Below are positions 26,346-34,592 of a stretch of DNA of 64,000 nt, piece after piece. Numbering within the stretch: the first letter of the stretch is position 1; each line of letters opens with the position of its first letter. Where the stretch lies: the NCBI GenBank assembly GCA_965221445.1, contig CBDCSF010000013.1:2976001-3040000 (forward strand), written 5' to 3'. Made by a program: the position numbers and the translations under genes. Below the pieces are notes generated by a model that searched no databases, was not told where the DNA came from, and saw nothing but the letters and a program-made list of their open reading frames with translations. Source of the DNA: MPNP01 sp965221445. GTDB lineage: Bacteria > Pseudomonadota > Alphaproteobacteria > Rhodobacterales > Rhodobacteraceae.

Positions 26346-26930
26346 GTGGAGTTTTCTGATTTTGTAAAAATTTACGGAAATATCCTGACGAAAGTTCTGG
26401 CTTGGTGTCGATTTTTGGCCATGTTTGCTTTAGGGCTGATGGTTATCTGCATTTTGATTCAGGTGTTTTTTCGATATATTCTGAACAATGCCTTACCCTG
26501 GCCAGATGAGGCCGCCCGTTTTTGTATGCTATGGATGACTGGATTAATGGCACCGTCTGCCTATCGGTGGGGTAGTTTTGTATCAATTGACATCATCAAG
26601 GATTACATGGGCAAAACGGTTGGAGGAGTATTTAATCTGCTCATTTTAGTCTTGGGGATTTGTACTTTATTCGTTGCCCTGTGGTTTGCCAACAAGCATA
26701 TAGCAAGCGGATGGTTGTTTAACTCAAGTTCTCTCAAGATACCTTTGGCCTTGATTGGAATGGAATCTGTCCGAGTAAAACTTGCCTGGATGTATATGTC
26801 TCTTCCAACCGGTTTTGTGTTGATGGTTCTGGTTGGAATTGAATTGATCATTAAGCAGTTACACACTCTGTTGAATTCAGATGTCAGTTACTCCAGCCCT
26901 TACGATAAAATTTCTTCTGCTACCGAGTAA
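26346..26930 (+). CDS. dctQ: TRAP transporter small permease (DctQ)
   Basis: Inner-membrane protein of 194 aa with four membrane segments. It shows the DctQ signature: FFRYILNNALPWPDEAARF followed by MLWMTGLMAP. It partners with DctM in sodium-driven uptake of organic acids. GTG start at 26346; an ATG two bases upstream is out of frame. DctM starts 5 bp after its stop. Confidence 0.9.
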   Translation: MEFSDFVKIYGNILTKVLAWCRFLAMFALGLMVICILIQVFFRYILNNALPWPDEAARFCMLWMTGLMAPSAYRWGSFVSIDIIKDYMGKTVGGVFNLLILVLGICTLFVALWFANKHIASGWLFNSSSLKIPLALIGMESVRVKLAWMYMSLPTGFVLMVLVGIELIIKQLHTLLNSDVSYSSPYDKISSATE

Positions 26931-26935
26931 CTCAA

Positions 26936-28225
26936 ATGATGATTTTGTTTCTTCCGCTGTTCCTGGTTTTCCTCTTTGTAGGTGTACCAGTCTTTTTTGC
27001 CATGTTGGCAGGGCCCGGGTTGGTTTTATGGGGGATAGGGCAGGAGAGAGATATAGCCTTTTTGTACCGCAACATTTATAACGGAATTGACTCTTTTCCA
27101 CTTATGGCAATCCCTTTCTTTATGCTGGCCGGGGAACTCATGAACAGGGGAGGCATTACCAGGAGACTAGTTGATTTTGCCCAGGTGATGATGGGTCATT
27201 TCAGAGGTGGTCTTGCACACGTCAATATTCTATCCTCCATGTTATTTGCCGGACTCTCAGGATCAGCTGTTGCTGACACATCTGCTCTTGGTTCAATGCT
27301 CATACCTGCCATGGAAAAGAATGGCTATACCAGAAAGTTTGCAGCTGCGGTGACCGCAGCATCTTCGGTTATCGGTCCAATTATACCTCCGTCAGGTATA
27401 ATGATTATTTACGCTTATGTTATGGGAGAATCTGTTGCCGCTCTTTTCCTCGGGGGTATGATACCAGGAATTATGGTTGGTGTAGGCCTGATGATAGTTA
27501 CAGGCTACCTCGCCAAGAAAAATGATTTCCCTGTTGCTTCAAAAAGGGCAACATGGAGGGAAAGATTGAATGCAGCCGCCAGGGCCTTTTTCCCCTTACT
27601 TACGCCAGTCATAATATTGGGTGGCATTTTGGCAGGGGTGTTTACTCCAACCGAAGCTTCAGCAATAGCTGTTGCCTATGCGTTGGTGATCAGTATTTTT
27701 CTGTTGAAAACCATGTCCTGGAATGATCTACCGGAAGTCCTTATCCGGGCTGCCTTATCCTCAACTGTCGTTTTACTTTTGGTAGGTGCTGCCATGGCAT
27801 TTAAGGCAATCGTAGGTTTGAGTCACCTTCCAGAAATCCTTGCAGGTTGGGTCTTAACCCTTTCTTCTAATCCTCTGGTTTTGTTATTCCTCATCAATAT
27901 CCTTCTTTTCATTGTTGGGATGTTTCTGGATGCAGGACCTGCCATAATTATTCTGGGACCAATTTTAGCCCCGATATTTATTGATATGGGGGTTCATCCG
28001 GTTCATTTCGCCATCATCATGTCAGTTAACCTGACGGTAGGGCTAGTTACCCCACCAATGGGATTGGTTCTTTTTGTGGCATCAAGTATATCGGGGGTTA
28101 GGGTCGAATCTCTGGCCAAAACCATTTTACCATTTCTGGCGGTAGAGATTTTGGTTATTTTTTTAATTACCTATATTCCACCCATTTCCCTTTTCATTCC
28201 TGAGTTTTTTGGTTTCATCAGGTAA
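26936..28225 (+). CDS. dctM: TRAP transporter large permease (DctM)
   Basis: Main transport subunit (429 aa, about 12 membrane segments). Family blocks: AIPFFMLAGELMNRGGI, LFAGLSGSAVADTSALGS, VIGPIIPPSGIMIIYAYV, GVFTPTEASAIAVAYAL and LTVGLVTPPMGLVLFVAS. It moves the ligand delivered by DctP across the inner membrane with sodium. It lies between dctQ and dctP. Confidence 0.95.
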   Translation: MMILFLPLFLVFLFVGVPVFFAMLAGPGLVLWGIGQERDIAFLYRNIYNGIDSFPLMAIPFFMLAGELMNRGGITRRLVDFAQVMMGHFRGGLAHVNILSSMLFAGLSGSAVADTSALGSMLIPAMEKNGYTRKFAAAVTAASSVIGPIIPPSGIMIIYAYVMGESVAALFLGGMIPGIMVGVGLMIVTGYLAKKNDFPVASKRATWRERLNAAARAFFPLLTPVIILGGILAGVFTPTEASAIAVAYALVISIFLLKTMSWNDLPEVLIRAALSSTVVLLLVGAAMAFKAIVGLSHLPEILAGWVLTLSSNPLVLLFLINILLFIVGMFLDAGPAIIILGPILAPIFIDMGVHPVHFAIIMSVNLTVGLVTPPMGLVLFVASSISGVRVESLAKTILPFLAVEILVIFLITYIPPISLFIPEFFGFIR

Positions 28226-28332
28226 AACAGAAATTTTGTTGCGTATTTCGCTTAAATGGTTATAAAGTAACCTTTGATGGTGTTTGAGATTTATCAAACT
28301 CCATTCTCATCAAATGTAAATTAAAGAACGGG

Positions 28333-28354
28333 GGAAAAGCAGTTTTGCTTTTCC
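28333..28354 (+). terminator. Hairpin between dctM and dctP
   Basis: GGAAAAGC, loop AGTTTT, GCTTTTCC in the 194-bp gap before dctP. The downstream T-run is weak (ACTGGTTTT), so it may be an attenuator or an mRNA-processing hairpin. DctP probably has its own promoter in this gap. Confidence 0.4.
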
Positions 28355-28419
28355 ACTGGTTTTAAGTTGTCAAATTCTTAAGTCAGTGCCTGTTTTTTTG
28401 AGTTTTTAGGAGGAAAAAC

Positions 28420-29490
28420 ATGATTAATGAATTGTTTAACCCAATTAAATTGGGTGTAGCAGTTTTGTTTGGTTTAATGGTTGGTTTGGGTTCTGTTACT
28501 GCTGCTGATTATAACCTCAGAGCCGTTGTGGGCCCTGACCTGAATGACGAAGATTATGACGGTATCGTCGTTTTCAAAGATTATGTAGAGTCACGTTCAA
28601 ATGGTGCCATTTCAGTAGAAGTCTTTGCTGGCACACAATTGTGCGCCAATGGAGCCGAATGTCTTCAGGGGATTTCAGATGGTACCATGGATGTCTATAT
28701 TTCCACATCAGGTGGTGCAGCAGGTATCTTCCCCTATGTACAGATTTTTGACCTGCCATATCTTTTGAGAGATGACAGGGTTGCTGAAACCGTACTTCGG
28801 GGTGATTTCGTAAATGTTCTTCGTCAAAAGGCTTTGGAAGATTCCAACAACACAATCAGATTGATGACTATCGGAAACACTGGTGGTTGGAGAAACTTTG
28901 CCAATACGCAAAGAGTAATTCAGAATCCATCCGACATGGAAGGTTTAAAAATTAGAACTGTTGTTGCCGACCTTCCGCAGGAATTGGTAAAAGCATTGGG
29001 TGCAAGCCCAACACCAATCCCTTGGCCGGAGTTGTTCACCTCATTCCAGACAGGTGTAGTAGAGGGTTCCAAGAATGGTATTACTGATATTATGGGTATG
29101 AAATTCCCGGATGCAGGTCTGAAATACATTACCCTGGATGGACATGCCTACATGGGTGCTCTATGGTGGATGAATAACGAGAAGCTCATGAGTATGCCGG
29201 ACTCATTGCGAATGGTTGTAGCCAATGGCTTCACCGAATTGCAGCAGGCCACTTTTGCCTCACCGAAGCGTAAGTCCATTCAGGCTTATGCAGATTTCGT
29301 AGAGATCGGTGGAAACATCTATGTTCCCACACCCGAGGAAAAGGAGATGTTCAGGGAAGCTGCAGCCCCCGTATACGATTGGTTTAAAAACAACGTAAAG
29401 GGTGGACAGGAAGTGTTTGATGCACTGGTCGAAGCCGCCGCTGCTGCTGAGGCTGAAATTGACATGCTGAACGCTTCAGTTACGAACTGA
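28420..29490 (+). CDS. dctP: TRAP transporter substrate-binding protein (DctP)
   Basis: Periplasmic binding protein of 356 aa with a Sec signal (hydrophobic KLGVAVLFGLMVGLGSV, cut near TAA-DYN). DctP features: FKDYVESRSNGAISVEVF, QGISDGTMDV and GLKIRTVVADLPQELVKALG, where the Arg usually contacts the ligand carboxylate, and QTGVVEGSKNGITDI. A strong GGAGG precedes the ATG. Two M20 hydrolases at the start of the same run make a carboxylate-bearing N-acyl compound a reasonable ligand guess. An intrinsic terminator follows 13 bp after the stop. Confidence 0.93.
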   Translation: MINELFNPIKLGVAVLFGLMVGLGSVTAADYNLRAVVGPDLNDEDYDGIVVFKDYVESRSNGAISVEVFAGTQLCANGAECLQGISDGTMDVYISTSGGAAGIFPYVQIFDLPYLLRDDRVAETVLRGDFVNVLRQKALEDSNNTIRLMTIGNTGGWRNFANTQRVIQNPSDMEGLKIRTVVADLPQELVKALGASPTPIPWPELFTSFQTGVVEGSKNGITDIMGMKFPDAGLKYITLDGHAYMGALWWMNNEKLMSMPDSLRMVVANGFTELQQATFASPKRKSIQAYADFVEIGGNIYVPTPEEKEMFREAAAPVYDWFKNNVKGGQEVFDALVEAAAAAEAEIDMLNASVTN

Positions 29491-29503
29491 TAACTTATCA
29501 TAC

Positions 29504-29540
29504 ATGGAGGTCAACACTGTTGGCCTCCATTTTTTATTTT
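29504..29540 (+). terminator. Intrinsic terminator of the TRAP operon
   Basis: ATGGAGGTCAAC and GTTGGCCTCCAT form a 12-bp stem (one G-U pair) with a 3-nt loop, followed by TTTTTATTTT. It lies 13 bp after the dctP stop. The ATG inside the stem opens the longest frame of the next gene but is not its likely start. Confidence 0.85.
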
Positions 29541-29551
29541 GGGTAATTAAA

Positions 29552-30244
29552 TTGGATCGTTTTTTCAAAGAGGGTTACTTCGTAGAGGAAGAAAAATTAT
29601 CCACGACCGACTTGGAATTATTGCAAAATTGTTGTGATGTCCTTTTGGATGAACCTATTGACGATGGTGGAGGTGATCGCCATGAAATTGGTTTGGGTAA
29701 AAGGAGAAGGTTTCTTGCTCATCGGCATGAAGAGTTTGATGGTTTGGAAGCATTTATCCTTTCGGGAACTCCAGCCAAAGTAGCCTCCAAAGTTTTGGGT
29801 GACAAATCTTATCTTTTCAATGAACAGTTTGTTGTTAAAGGAGCCGAAACCGGGGCAAGTTTTGCATGGCATCAAGACAGTGCCTATGTGGGTTATGATC
29901 ATAAACCCTATGTAAGTGTTTGGCTTGCAATTGATGAAGCCAATGAAATGAACGGGTGCCTGAGGGTACTTCCACGGAATCTTCAAGAAAAGAATTATAT
30001 TGATCGACACACATGGGATATGAATTCAAAGGAAATGGTTGGTTATAATGGTCCCGACGAGGGAATTAAGGTGGTTGGACCAGAAGGGATGATTGTGGTA
30101 TTTTCCAGCCTGACCCTACATTGTTCCGGTGAAAATAAAACCAGTAAAAATCGTCGTGCTTATCTTATTCAGTATAGTTCTGAACCAGTAAAACATCCTG
30201 AAACCGGTGAATTGAAGAGGTTCGCAAAACCCACTGCCGTATAA
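29552..30244 (+). CDS. Phytanoyl-CoA dioxygenase (PhyH) family protein
   Basis: Non-heme Fe(II)/2-oxoglutarate oxygenase of 230 aa. The HxD pair is in FAWHQDSAYVGY, the distal iron His is in LTLHCSGENKT, and a downstream RRAYLIQYSSEP supplies the Arg that binds 2-oxoglutarate. YVSVWLAIDEANEMNGCLRV is the family core strand. The frame opens at ATG 29504, but that codon lies within the terminator stem; the TTG at 29552 (LDRFFKEGYFV) fits the PhyH N-terminus. Such enzymes hydroxylate diverse small molecules and the substrate here is unknown. It converges with the Sel1 gene. Confidence 0.85.
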   Translation: MDRFFKEGYFVEEEKLSTTDLELLQNCCDVLLDEPIDDGGGDRHEIGLGKRRRFLAHRHEEFDGLEAFILSGTPAKVASKVLGDKSYLFNEQFVVKGAETGASFAWHQDSAYVGYDHKPYVSVWLAIDEANEMNGCLRVLPRNLQEKNYIDRHTWDMNSKEMVGYNGPDEGIKVVGPEGMIVVFSSLTLHCSGENKTSKNRRAYLIQYSSEPVKHPETGELKRFAKPTAV

Positions 30245-30272
30245 TGGACAGTACTCAATCCATAATAAGAGT

Positions 30273-30773
30273 TTATCTCAAGGGATACATCCAGGGTCTA
30301 TAATCTTGTACCAATATTTTTCCCTGATTGATTTCCTCAACCGTCATTTTGGGCACAAGGAATTCAAGACTGATTTTGGCATCAGGATCGCCTCCTATGG
30401 CCGAAAGTGTATACCACATGTAGGCTCTTACAATATCGGGCTTTTCCAATCCTCTGCCAGTTTCATAATACCACCCTACGCCCGATTGTGCTCCCGGGTG
30501 GGCCTTCATGGAAGATCTGAGGTACCACTCAAATGCCCTGACGTCATCCTGGGGTACCCCGAGACCCAGAGCGTACATAATTCCAATCAGTTCTTCGGCA
30601 TCAGCATTCCCGGAATGGGCAGCTGGAAGAAGTTCTTTCATGGCTTCTTCAAATCTGTTGGTTTCCATGAGATCCCTTGCATATTCAATATCAGTGACTC
30701 CCTTTCCGGGAACCAGGATCAAGAACAATACAAAGGGAAACAAAAGTTTTTTCAGGAACATCATTTTGAACAT
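30273..30773 (-). CDS. Sel1-repeat (TPR-like) secreted protein
   Basis: Exported protein of 166 aa. The N-terminus LKKLLFPFVLFLILVPGKG is a signal peptide or anchor. Sel1-like repeats follow: YARDLMETNRFEEAMKELLP, AEELIGIMYALGLGVPQDDV with RAFEWYLRSS, and GVGWYYETGRGLEKPDIV with RAYMWYTLSA. Such repeats scaffold protein contacts in the periplasm. The annotated ATG (30773) directly abuts the start of the divergent peroxidase gene; the third Met (30761) is an equally possible start. Confidence 0.8.
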   Translation of the reverse strand: MFKMMFLKKLLFPFVLFLILVPGKGVTDIEYARDLMETNRFEEAMKELLPAAHSGNADAEELIGIMYALGLGVPQDDVRAFEWYLRSSMKAHPGAQSGVGWYYETGRGLEKPDIVRAYMWYTLSAIGGDPDAKISLEFLVPKMTVEEINQGKILVQDYRPWMYPLR

Positions 30774-32147
30774 TTGCTGATTTCGAAATTTCTTATACTA
30801 ATTAGGTTTATCCTATTTACCCTATATTTATTCGTTGCACTAACAGGATTATCAAGAGCAGAAGAACCTTACCTTTCGCAAGAGTTGATTGAATCCATGC
30901 AACTTGATGAAAATGATTTTCTACCCTTTGATGAAAATCAGGCCAAGTTGGGGCAATTGCTATTTTACGATCCCATTTTATCAGGCAACCGAAATATTTC
31001 ATGTGGTACATGCCACCATCATGATTTACACAGTTCTGATGGATTATCGTTGGGATTAGGTCAGGGAGGTCTTGGCATCGGTTTAGATCGCAAAGTACCA
31101 GAGGGTAATCAAACCATTAGGCGGAGAATGCCCAGAAATTCCCAGGCCTTGTTCAATCTAGGTGCTAAAGAATTCACGCAATTGTTTAATGACGGCAGAG
31201 TGAGTTCTGATGATTACTTTGGAAATGGCTTCAACACTCCGGCCGAAGAATTTCTACCCGATGGTCTATCATCACTTCTCTCGGCTCAATCACTTTTTCC
31301 CCTTATTGGTGAAGTAGAAATGATGGGCAATCTAGAGGAAAACGAGGTATCTCCTGCAGTAAATGAGAGAATTGACTATGGTTGGCCACTTCTCATCGAA
31401 AGGCTAAGGGGTATTCCAGATTACGAACCTCTGTTTGTGGAAGCATTTGACGATGTAGAATCATTTAAAGACATTGATATAACCCATGTGGGAAATGCCT
31501 TGGGTACATTTGTTGGCGCTGAATGGAGAAGTTTTGATAGTCCCTTCGACCAATATTTGAATGGCGATAAAGATGCTTTGACTCCACAGGAGTTGAAAGG
31601 CATGAAAATTTTCTTTGGCAAGGGTAATTGTTCCTCATGTCATAGTGGGAAGTTGTTTACAGACCAGAATTTTTATGCCCTGGCAATACCTCCTTTTGGT
31701 CCAGGTCGAACTCGAAAGTTTGATCTCCACGTCAGGGATGTGGGCAGGTTAGGAGAAAGTGATAGGCTGGAGGATTCCTACAGGTTTCGTACACCCTCAT
31801 TGAGAAATGTAGGTCTAACTGCCCCCTACGGCCACAATGGTGCCTACGCTTCCCTGGAGGGGATCATTAAACATCATCTAAATCCACTCGAAAGCCTTGA
31901 AAATTGGGATTCTTCACAAGTAATCCTTCCAACCCTTGCCAAGGCTGAGAGGGTGGATTTCATAATCCACACCGACCGGTTGGAAATGGAAAGATATAAA
32001 AAATACGTAGATATAGAACCAGTAGTTTTAAGTGAAGAGGAAATCCAGTATCTTATTTCTTTTTTGAAATCTCTTACGGGGTTAGAAAGTGTAAAGGGAG
32101 AGTTAGGAAGACCCTCTATGGTACCTAGCGGATTACGGGTAGATTAA
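30774..32147 (+). CDS. Di-heme cytochrome c peroxidase / MauG family protein
   Basis: Periplasmic di-heme protein of about 457 aa. An N-terminal hydrophobic segment (FILFTLYLFVALTG) acts as signal; heme sites are CGTCH at residues 77-81 and CSSCH in the second half. Also visible: a LGQLLFYDPILSGNRNISC opening, FNDGRV, and PYGHNGAYASLEGIIKHH near the C-terminus. Members reduce peroxide or oxidise protein side chains. The open frame reaches back to 30306 but that part is antisense to the Sel1 gene. No ATG precedes the signal sequence, so TTG at 30774 (or CTG at 30777) is the best start, with poor Shine-Dalgarno support. Confidence 0.85.
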   Translation: MLISKFLILIRFILFTLYLFVALTGLSRAEEPYLSQELIESMQLDENDFLPFDENQAKLGQLLFYDPILSGNRNISCGTCHHHDLHSSDGLSLGLGQGGLGIGLDRKVPEGNQTIRRRMPRNSQALFNLGAKEFTQLFNDGRVSSDDYFGNGFNTPAEEFLPDGLSSLLSAQSLFPLIGEVEMMGNLEENEVSPAVNERIDYGWPLLIERLRGIPDYEPLFVEAFDDVESFKDIDITHVGNALGTFVGAEWRSFDSPFDQYLNGDKDALTPQELKGMKIFFGKGNCSSCHSGKLFTDQNFYALAIPPFGPGRTRKFDLHVRDVGRLGESDRLEDSYRFRTPSLRNVGLTAPYGHNGAYASLEGIIKHHLNPLESLENWDSSQVILPTLAKAERVDFIIHTDRLEMERYKKYVDIEPVVLSEEEIQYLISFLKSLTGLESVKGELGRPSMVPSGLRVD

Positions 32148-32321
32148 TTCCGATAACGATTATATTGAGATGGTAAGTATCAAGATTGTTGAATTACATC
32201 GGCTCCTGAATCATCCTGAAGTACCATAATACAAGTTAAGAAATACAGTAACTCCTTCTGGGTTTATATTTGTCTTCAATCAAATACGGTTGATAACCCT
32301 CAATTCATTTGGGTTAAACCT

Positions 32322-32927
32322 TTAAACTTCCAATTTCTCCAGTATAGAGTCTCGAAGCCTCACCTGTTGAACTTTCAATACATTTTCAATATCGGTTCCG
32401 TGTTGATAAGCGTTGGCCCGTACCACCTTCTGAAAATCAGGATCATTGTTATATTTTTCAGAAATGTGTTCGACACAGATCTCAAAAATTTCGAATTCCT
32501 CTTTCCCTATTGTTTTGTCGACAATTTCAGGTACAAATTTCTCTGACCAATCAGATGCCCTGATGTTATCAGCAATCTTTTTTCCAAAATCTGTCAACTG
32601 TATTGGGCTCTTCAATTCTACTGTCTGATCTTTGAATATCATTTTGATATCATCACGGATTTCCTTTTGACCCTGAAATAGCAATTTAATATCATCACTG
32701 GTTTCCTTTTGACCCTGAAATAGCAGTTTAATATCATCACTGGTTTCCTTTTGACCCTGAAATAGCAATTTAATATCATCACGAGTTTCCCTGACAATTG
32801 ATTCAAGGGAGTCAAGTCGTTTGTCAGTGGATGCTGTCCAGCGTGCAGCCTTGAACAGGGCAACAGCCAAGGTTATGGTAAGTCCTACAACTACCCACCA
32901 AGGAGTTTCTGCTAACCATTCAGGCAT
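32322..32927 (-). CDS. Membrane-anchored coiled-coil protein with 14-residue repeats; family not recognised
   Basis: 201 aa. One N-terminal membrane segment (WWVVVGLTITLAVALF) is followed by a predicted coiled coil built from a 14-residue unit, DDIKLLFQGQKETS, present about four times (residues 48-103). The C-terminal globular domain begins SPIQLTDFGKKIADNI and contains IFEICVEHISEKYNNDPDFQKVV. The LTDFGKKIA stretch resembles a winged-helix-like module seen in other membrane proteins of unknown role, but I cannot name it. The gene is isolated at the border of the IS-rich region. Each 42-bp repeat adds two heptads, so copy-number change would lengthen the stalk without breaking the frame. Confidence 0.7.
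   Translation of the reverse strand: MPEWLAETPWWVVVGLTITLAVALFKAARWTASTDKRLDSLESIVRETRDDIKLLFQGQKETSDDIKLLFQGQKETSDDIKLLFQGQKEIRDDIKMIFKDQTVELKSPIQLTDFGKKIADNIRASDWSEKFVPEIVDKTIGKEEFEIFEICVEHISEKYNNDPDFQKVVRANAYQHGTDIENVLKVQQVRLRDSILEKLEV
32645..32796 (-). repeat. 42-bp in-frame tandem repeats inside the coiled-coil gene
   Basis: GACCCTGAAATAGCA recurs at 32669, 32711 and 32753, exactly 42 bp apart. The three central units are almost identical at the DNA level; the unit nearest the C-terminal domain (EIRDDIKMIFKDQ) is degenerate. Near-identity at synonymous positions implies recent duplication or homogenisation. Confidence 0.85.
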
Positions 32928-33383
32928 TATTTATTTCCCCTTATTTGGATTTAAATTGATGTAAAAAGACGTTTCTTTACCGGAGGATTTTTATCCTAGA
33001 TTTGCACAAAACGACTACATTTCCTACATCGCGATCGTTTAGATATTAGTATTATTTCTGTAAATCCAGCAACCTTATCAATGTCCCTTCTAAATTAACT
33101 CTTATTGTTAGATTATTCAACATTGAATTTCCTTAAGCAAAATTTAATCGTAGGATCGCATTAGTTTAATCTTTTTCATCAGACCGAAATTTTACAATCA
33201 AAATTTATGAGCTATAGATTTGTCTGACTCCTATGTCCAATTTCGATATATATTGTTTCGGTGAGAAAATACTCGTTATATTTGGTAACAAACATCCTCA
33301 GAAACAACAAAACACATTAATGCCGTGTCAAGGTACTAAAACAAGGATTTTAAACAGAATTGTAAATCTAGTCATTACATTGA
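32928..33383. other. AT-rich intergenic region
   Basis: About 455 bp with no supported coding sequence, RNA gene or strong hairpin. It carries the upstream region of the coiled-coil gene and ends at an IS5 end-like sequence. Confidence 0.55.
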
Positions 33384-33757
33384 GGGCACCTCTAATAATA
33401 CGATTTTCAGAGGTCTCTCCTGAACTATAAATTACAAATTTTAAAATTCATATCTCCCAAATGAAGATTTTTTCATAAAATTTTATTCAATCCTGTCATT
33501 TTAGGGCCAAATTCAACTCGTTGGCAGACCCTTGCACACACCTCCCCTTCATTTGGACTCCCTTGACATAATTCGCCCTATACAACCCCGGCTTCCCTCT
33601 CCAGATAACTGAAACGCCGCAAATTGTAACACAGATTGACCAACCCAATCCAGACCCGGGCACGACCATGCCCAATGCACCGCATTCCACCACCCTTCAG
33701 ATCGTTCCTGATCGACCCGAATACATGTTCAACCCGACACCTGACGCGCGAATAGGT
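33384..33757 (-). mobile_element. Truncated IS5-family element (3' end only)
   Basis: It begins GGGCACCTCTA, like the IS at 8529, and aligns with its first 370 bp at roughly 80% by eye. That includes the coding end of the transposase (YSRVRCRVEHVFGSIRNDLKGG, here followed by CYNLRRFSYLEREAG). Homology stops after CGCGAATAG near 33757, so the 5' two thirds of the element is gone. Not functional. Confidence 0.8.
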
Positions 33758-33997
33758 GTTATTTCTCACAATAAACCGTCACGTAACCCCGGTTTTTATC
33801 AAATTAATTCAACGCCGATTTACTGATAAATTGAATTAATTTGAGAATCATCCCCTTTCCTTTCCAAGCAGTCCCTTTTTCAAAGTAGCCAAGCCGAAAA
33901 AGCGTGAAAAAATTGAAATAGCATGAGAAAATTTGTCTTACTACTGCCGAAATAATGTGAAAAATTGAAATTGGATTATTGTGAAAAACAACAGTCT

Positions 33998-34452
33998 GGG
34001 CCCGCAAGGGAACCCGGCCCCGGATACCACGTGATTACCGCTATGGGTCTTGTTACCTGTTCAGTGCCCTTTGCCCGGTCAGGGACGAAGCCATCGGCCA
34101 TGTCTGTGACCGAGCCAATACCGTCGAGATGAACAGACATCTGAAGGATATCGGAACCATGGTTCCCAAGGAACGCCATGCCCTGGTCATCTTCGACGGG
34201 GCCGGATGGCATCGGTCCAAGGACCTTGTTTGCCCGGTCAATGTATCGGTCCTGAGGTTGCCACCCTATTTACCGTAACTGAACTCGGCGGAAAACGTGT
34301 TCCAGTTCCTCAAGGCCAACCATTTTGCCAACCAAGTGTTCGAAACCGCCGAAGATGTGAAGACGAGGGTTGCAGCGGTTTGGGAAAACTTTGCGGGACG
34401 GCCCGAACGCATCAAATCAATTGGACATCGTTCCTGGGCCACGGTCCACTAG
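33998..34452 (+). pseudogene. IS630-family transposase C-terminal remnant
   Basis: GC-richer segment coding for the catalytic C-terminal half of an IS630-type DDE transposase: WARKGTRP, YRYGSCYLFSALCP, HALVIFDGAGWHRSKDL (second Asp), LRLPPYLP-stop-LNSAENVFQFLK (Glu of the triad) and IKSIGHRSWATV before the final TAG. A one-base frameshift lies near 34020 and a TAA at 34276-34278 replaces the Glu of the usual PELNP. The N-terminal HTH half is absent. Dead copy, 140 bp from the RTX gene. Confidence 0.8.
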
Positions 34453-34592
34453 GAAAAGGGTGACGGAAAACCATTTGAGTGGGATTGGCCTATAGGTTAT
34501 TACTTAGTTGGTTTAGTATTAGATCATTTTATCCTAATACGAAAGATCTAATAACTAGGAACCTGATGGTCGATTCCCAGTATGTTTATGAG

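Noticed and set aside
30306..30773. 156-residue N-terminal extension of the di-heme peroxidase
   Set aside because: It is antisense to the Sel1 gene and precedes the signal peptide.
32645..32796. Possible CRISPR array (regular 42-bp repeats)
   Set aside because: The units are contiguous, without spacers, and in frame within a coding sequence; no cas genes are present.
33578..33769. 63-aa ORF as an independent small gene
   Set aside because: It is the tail of a truncated IS5 transposase with a few random codons at its start.
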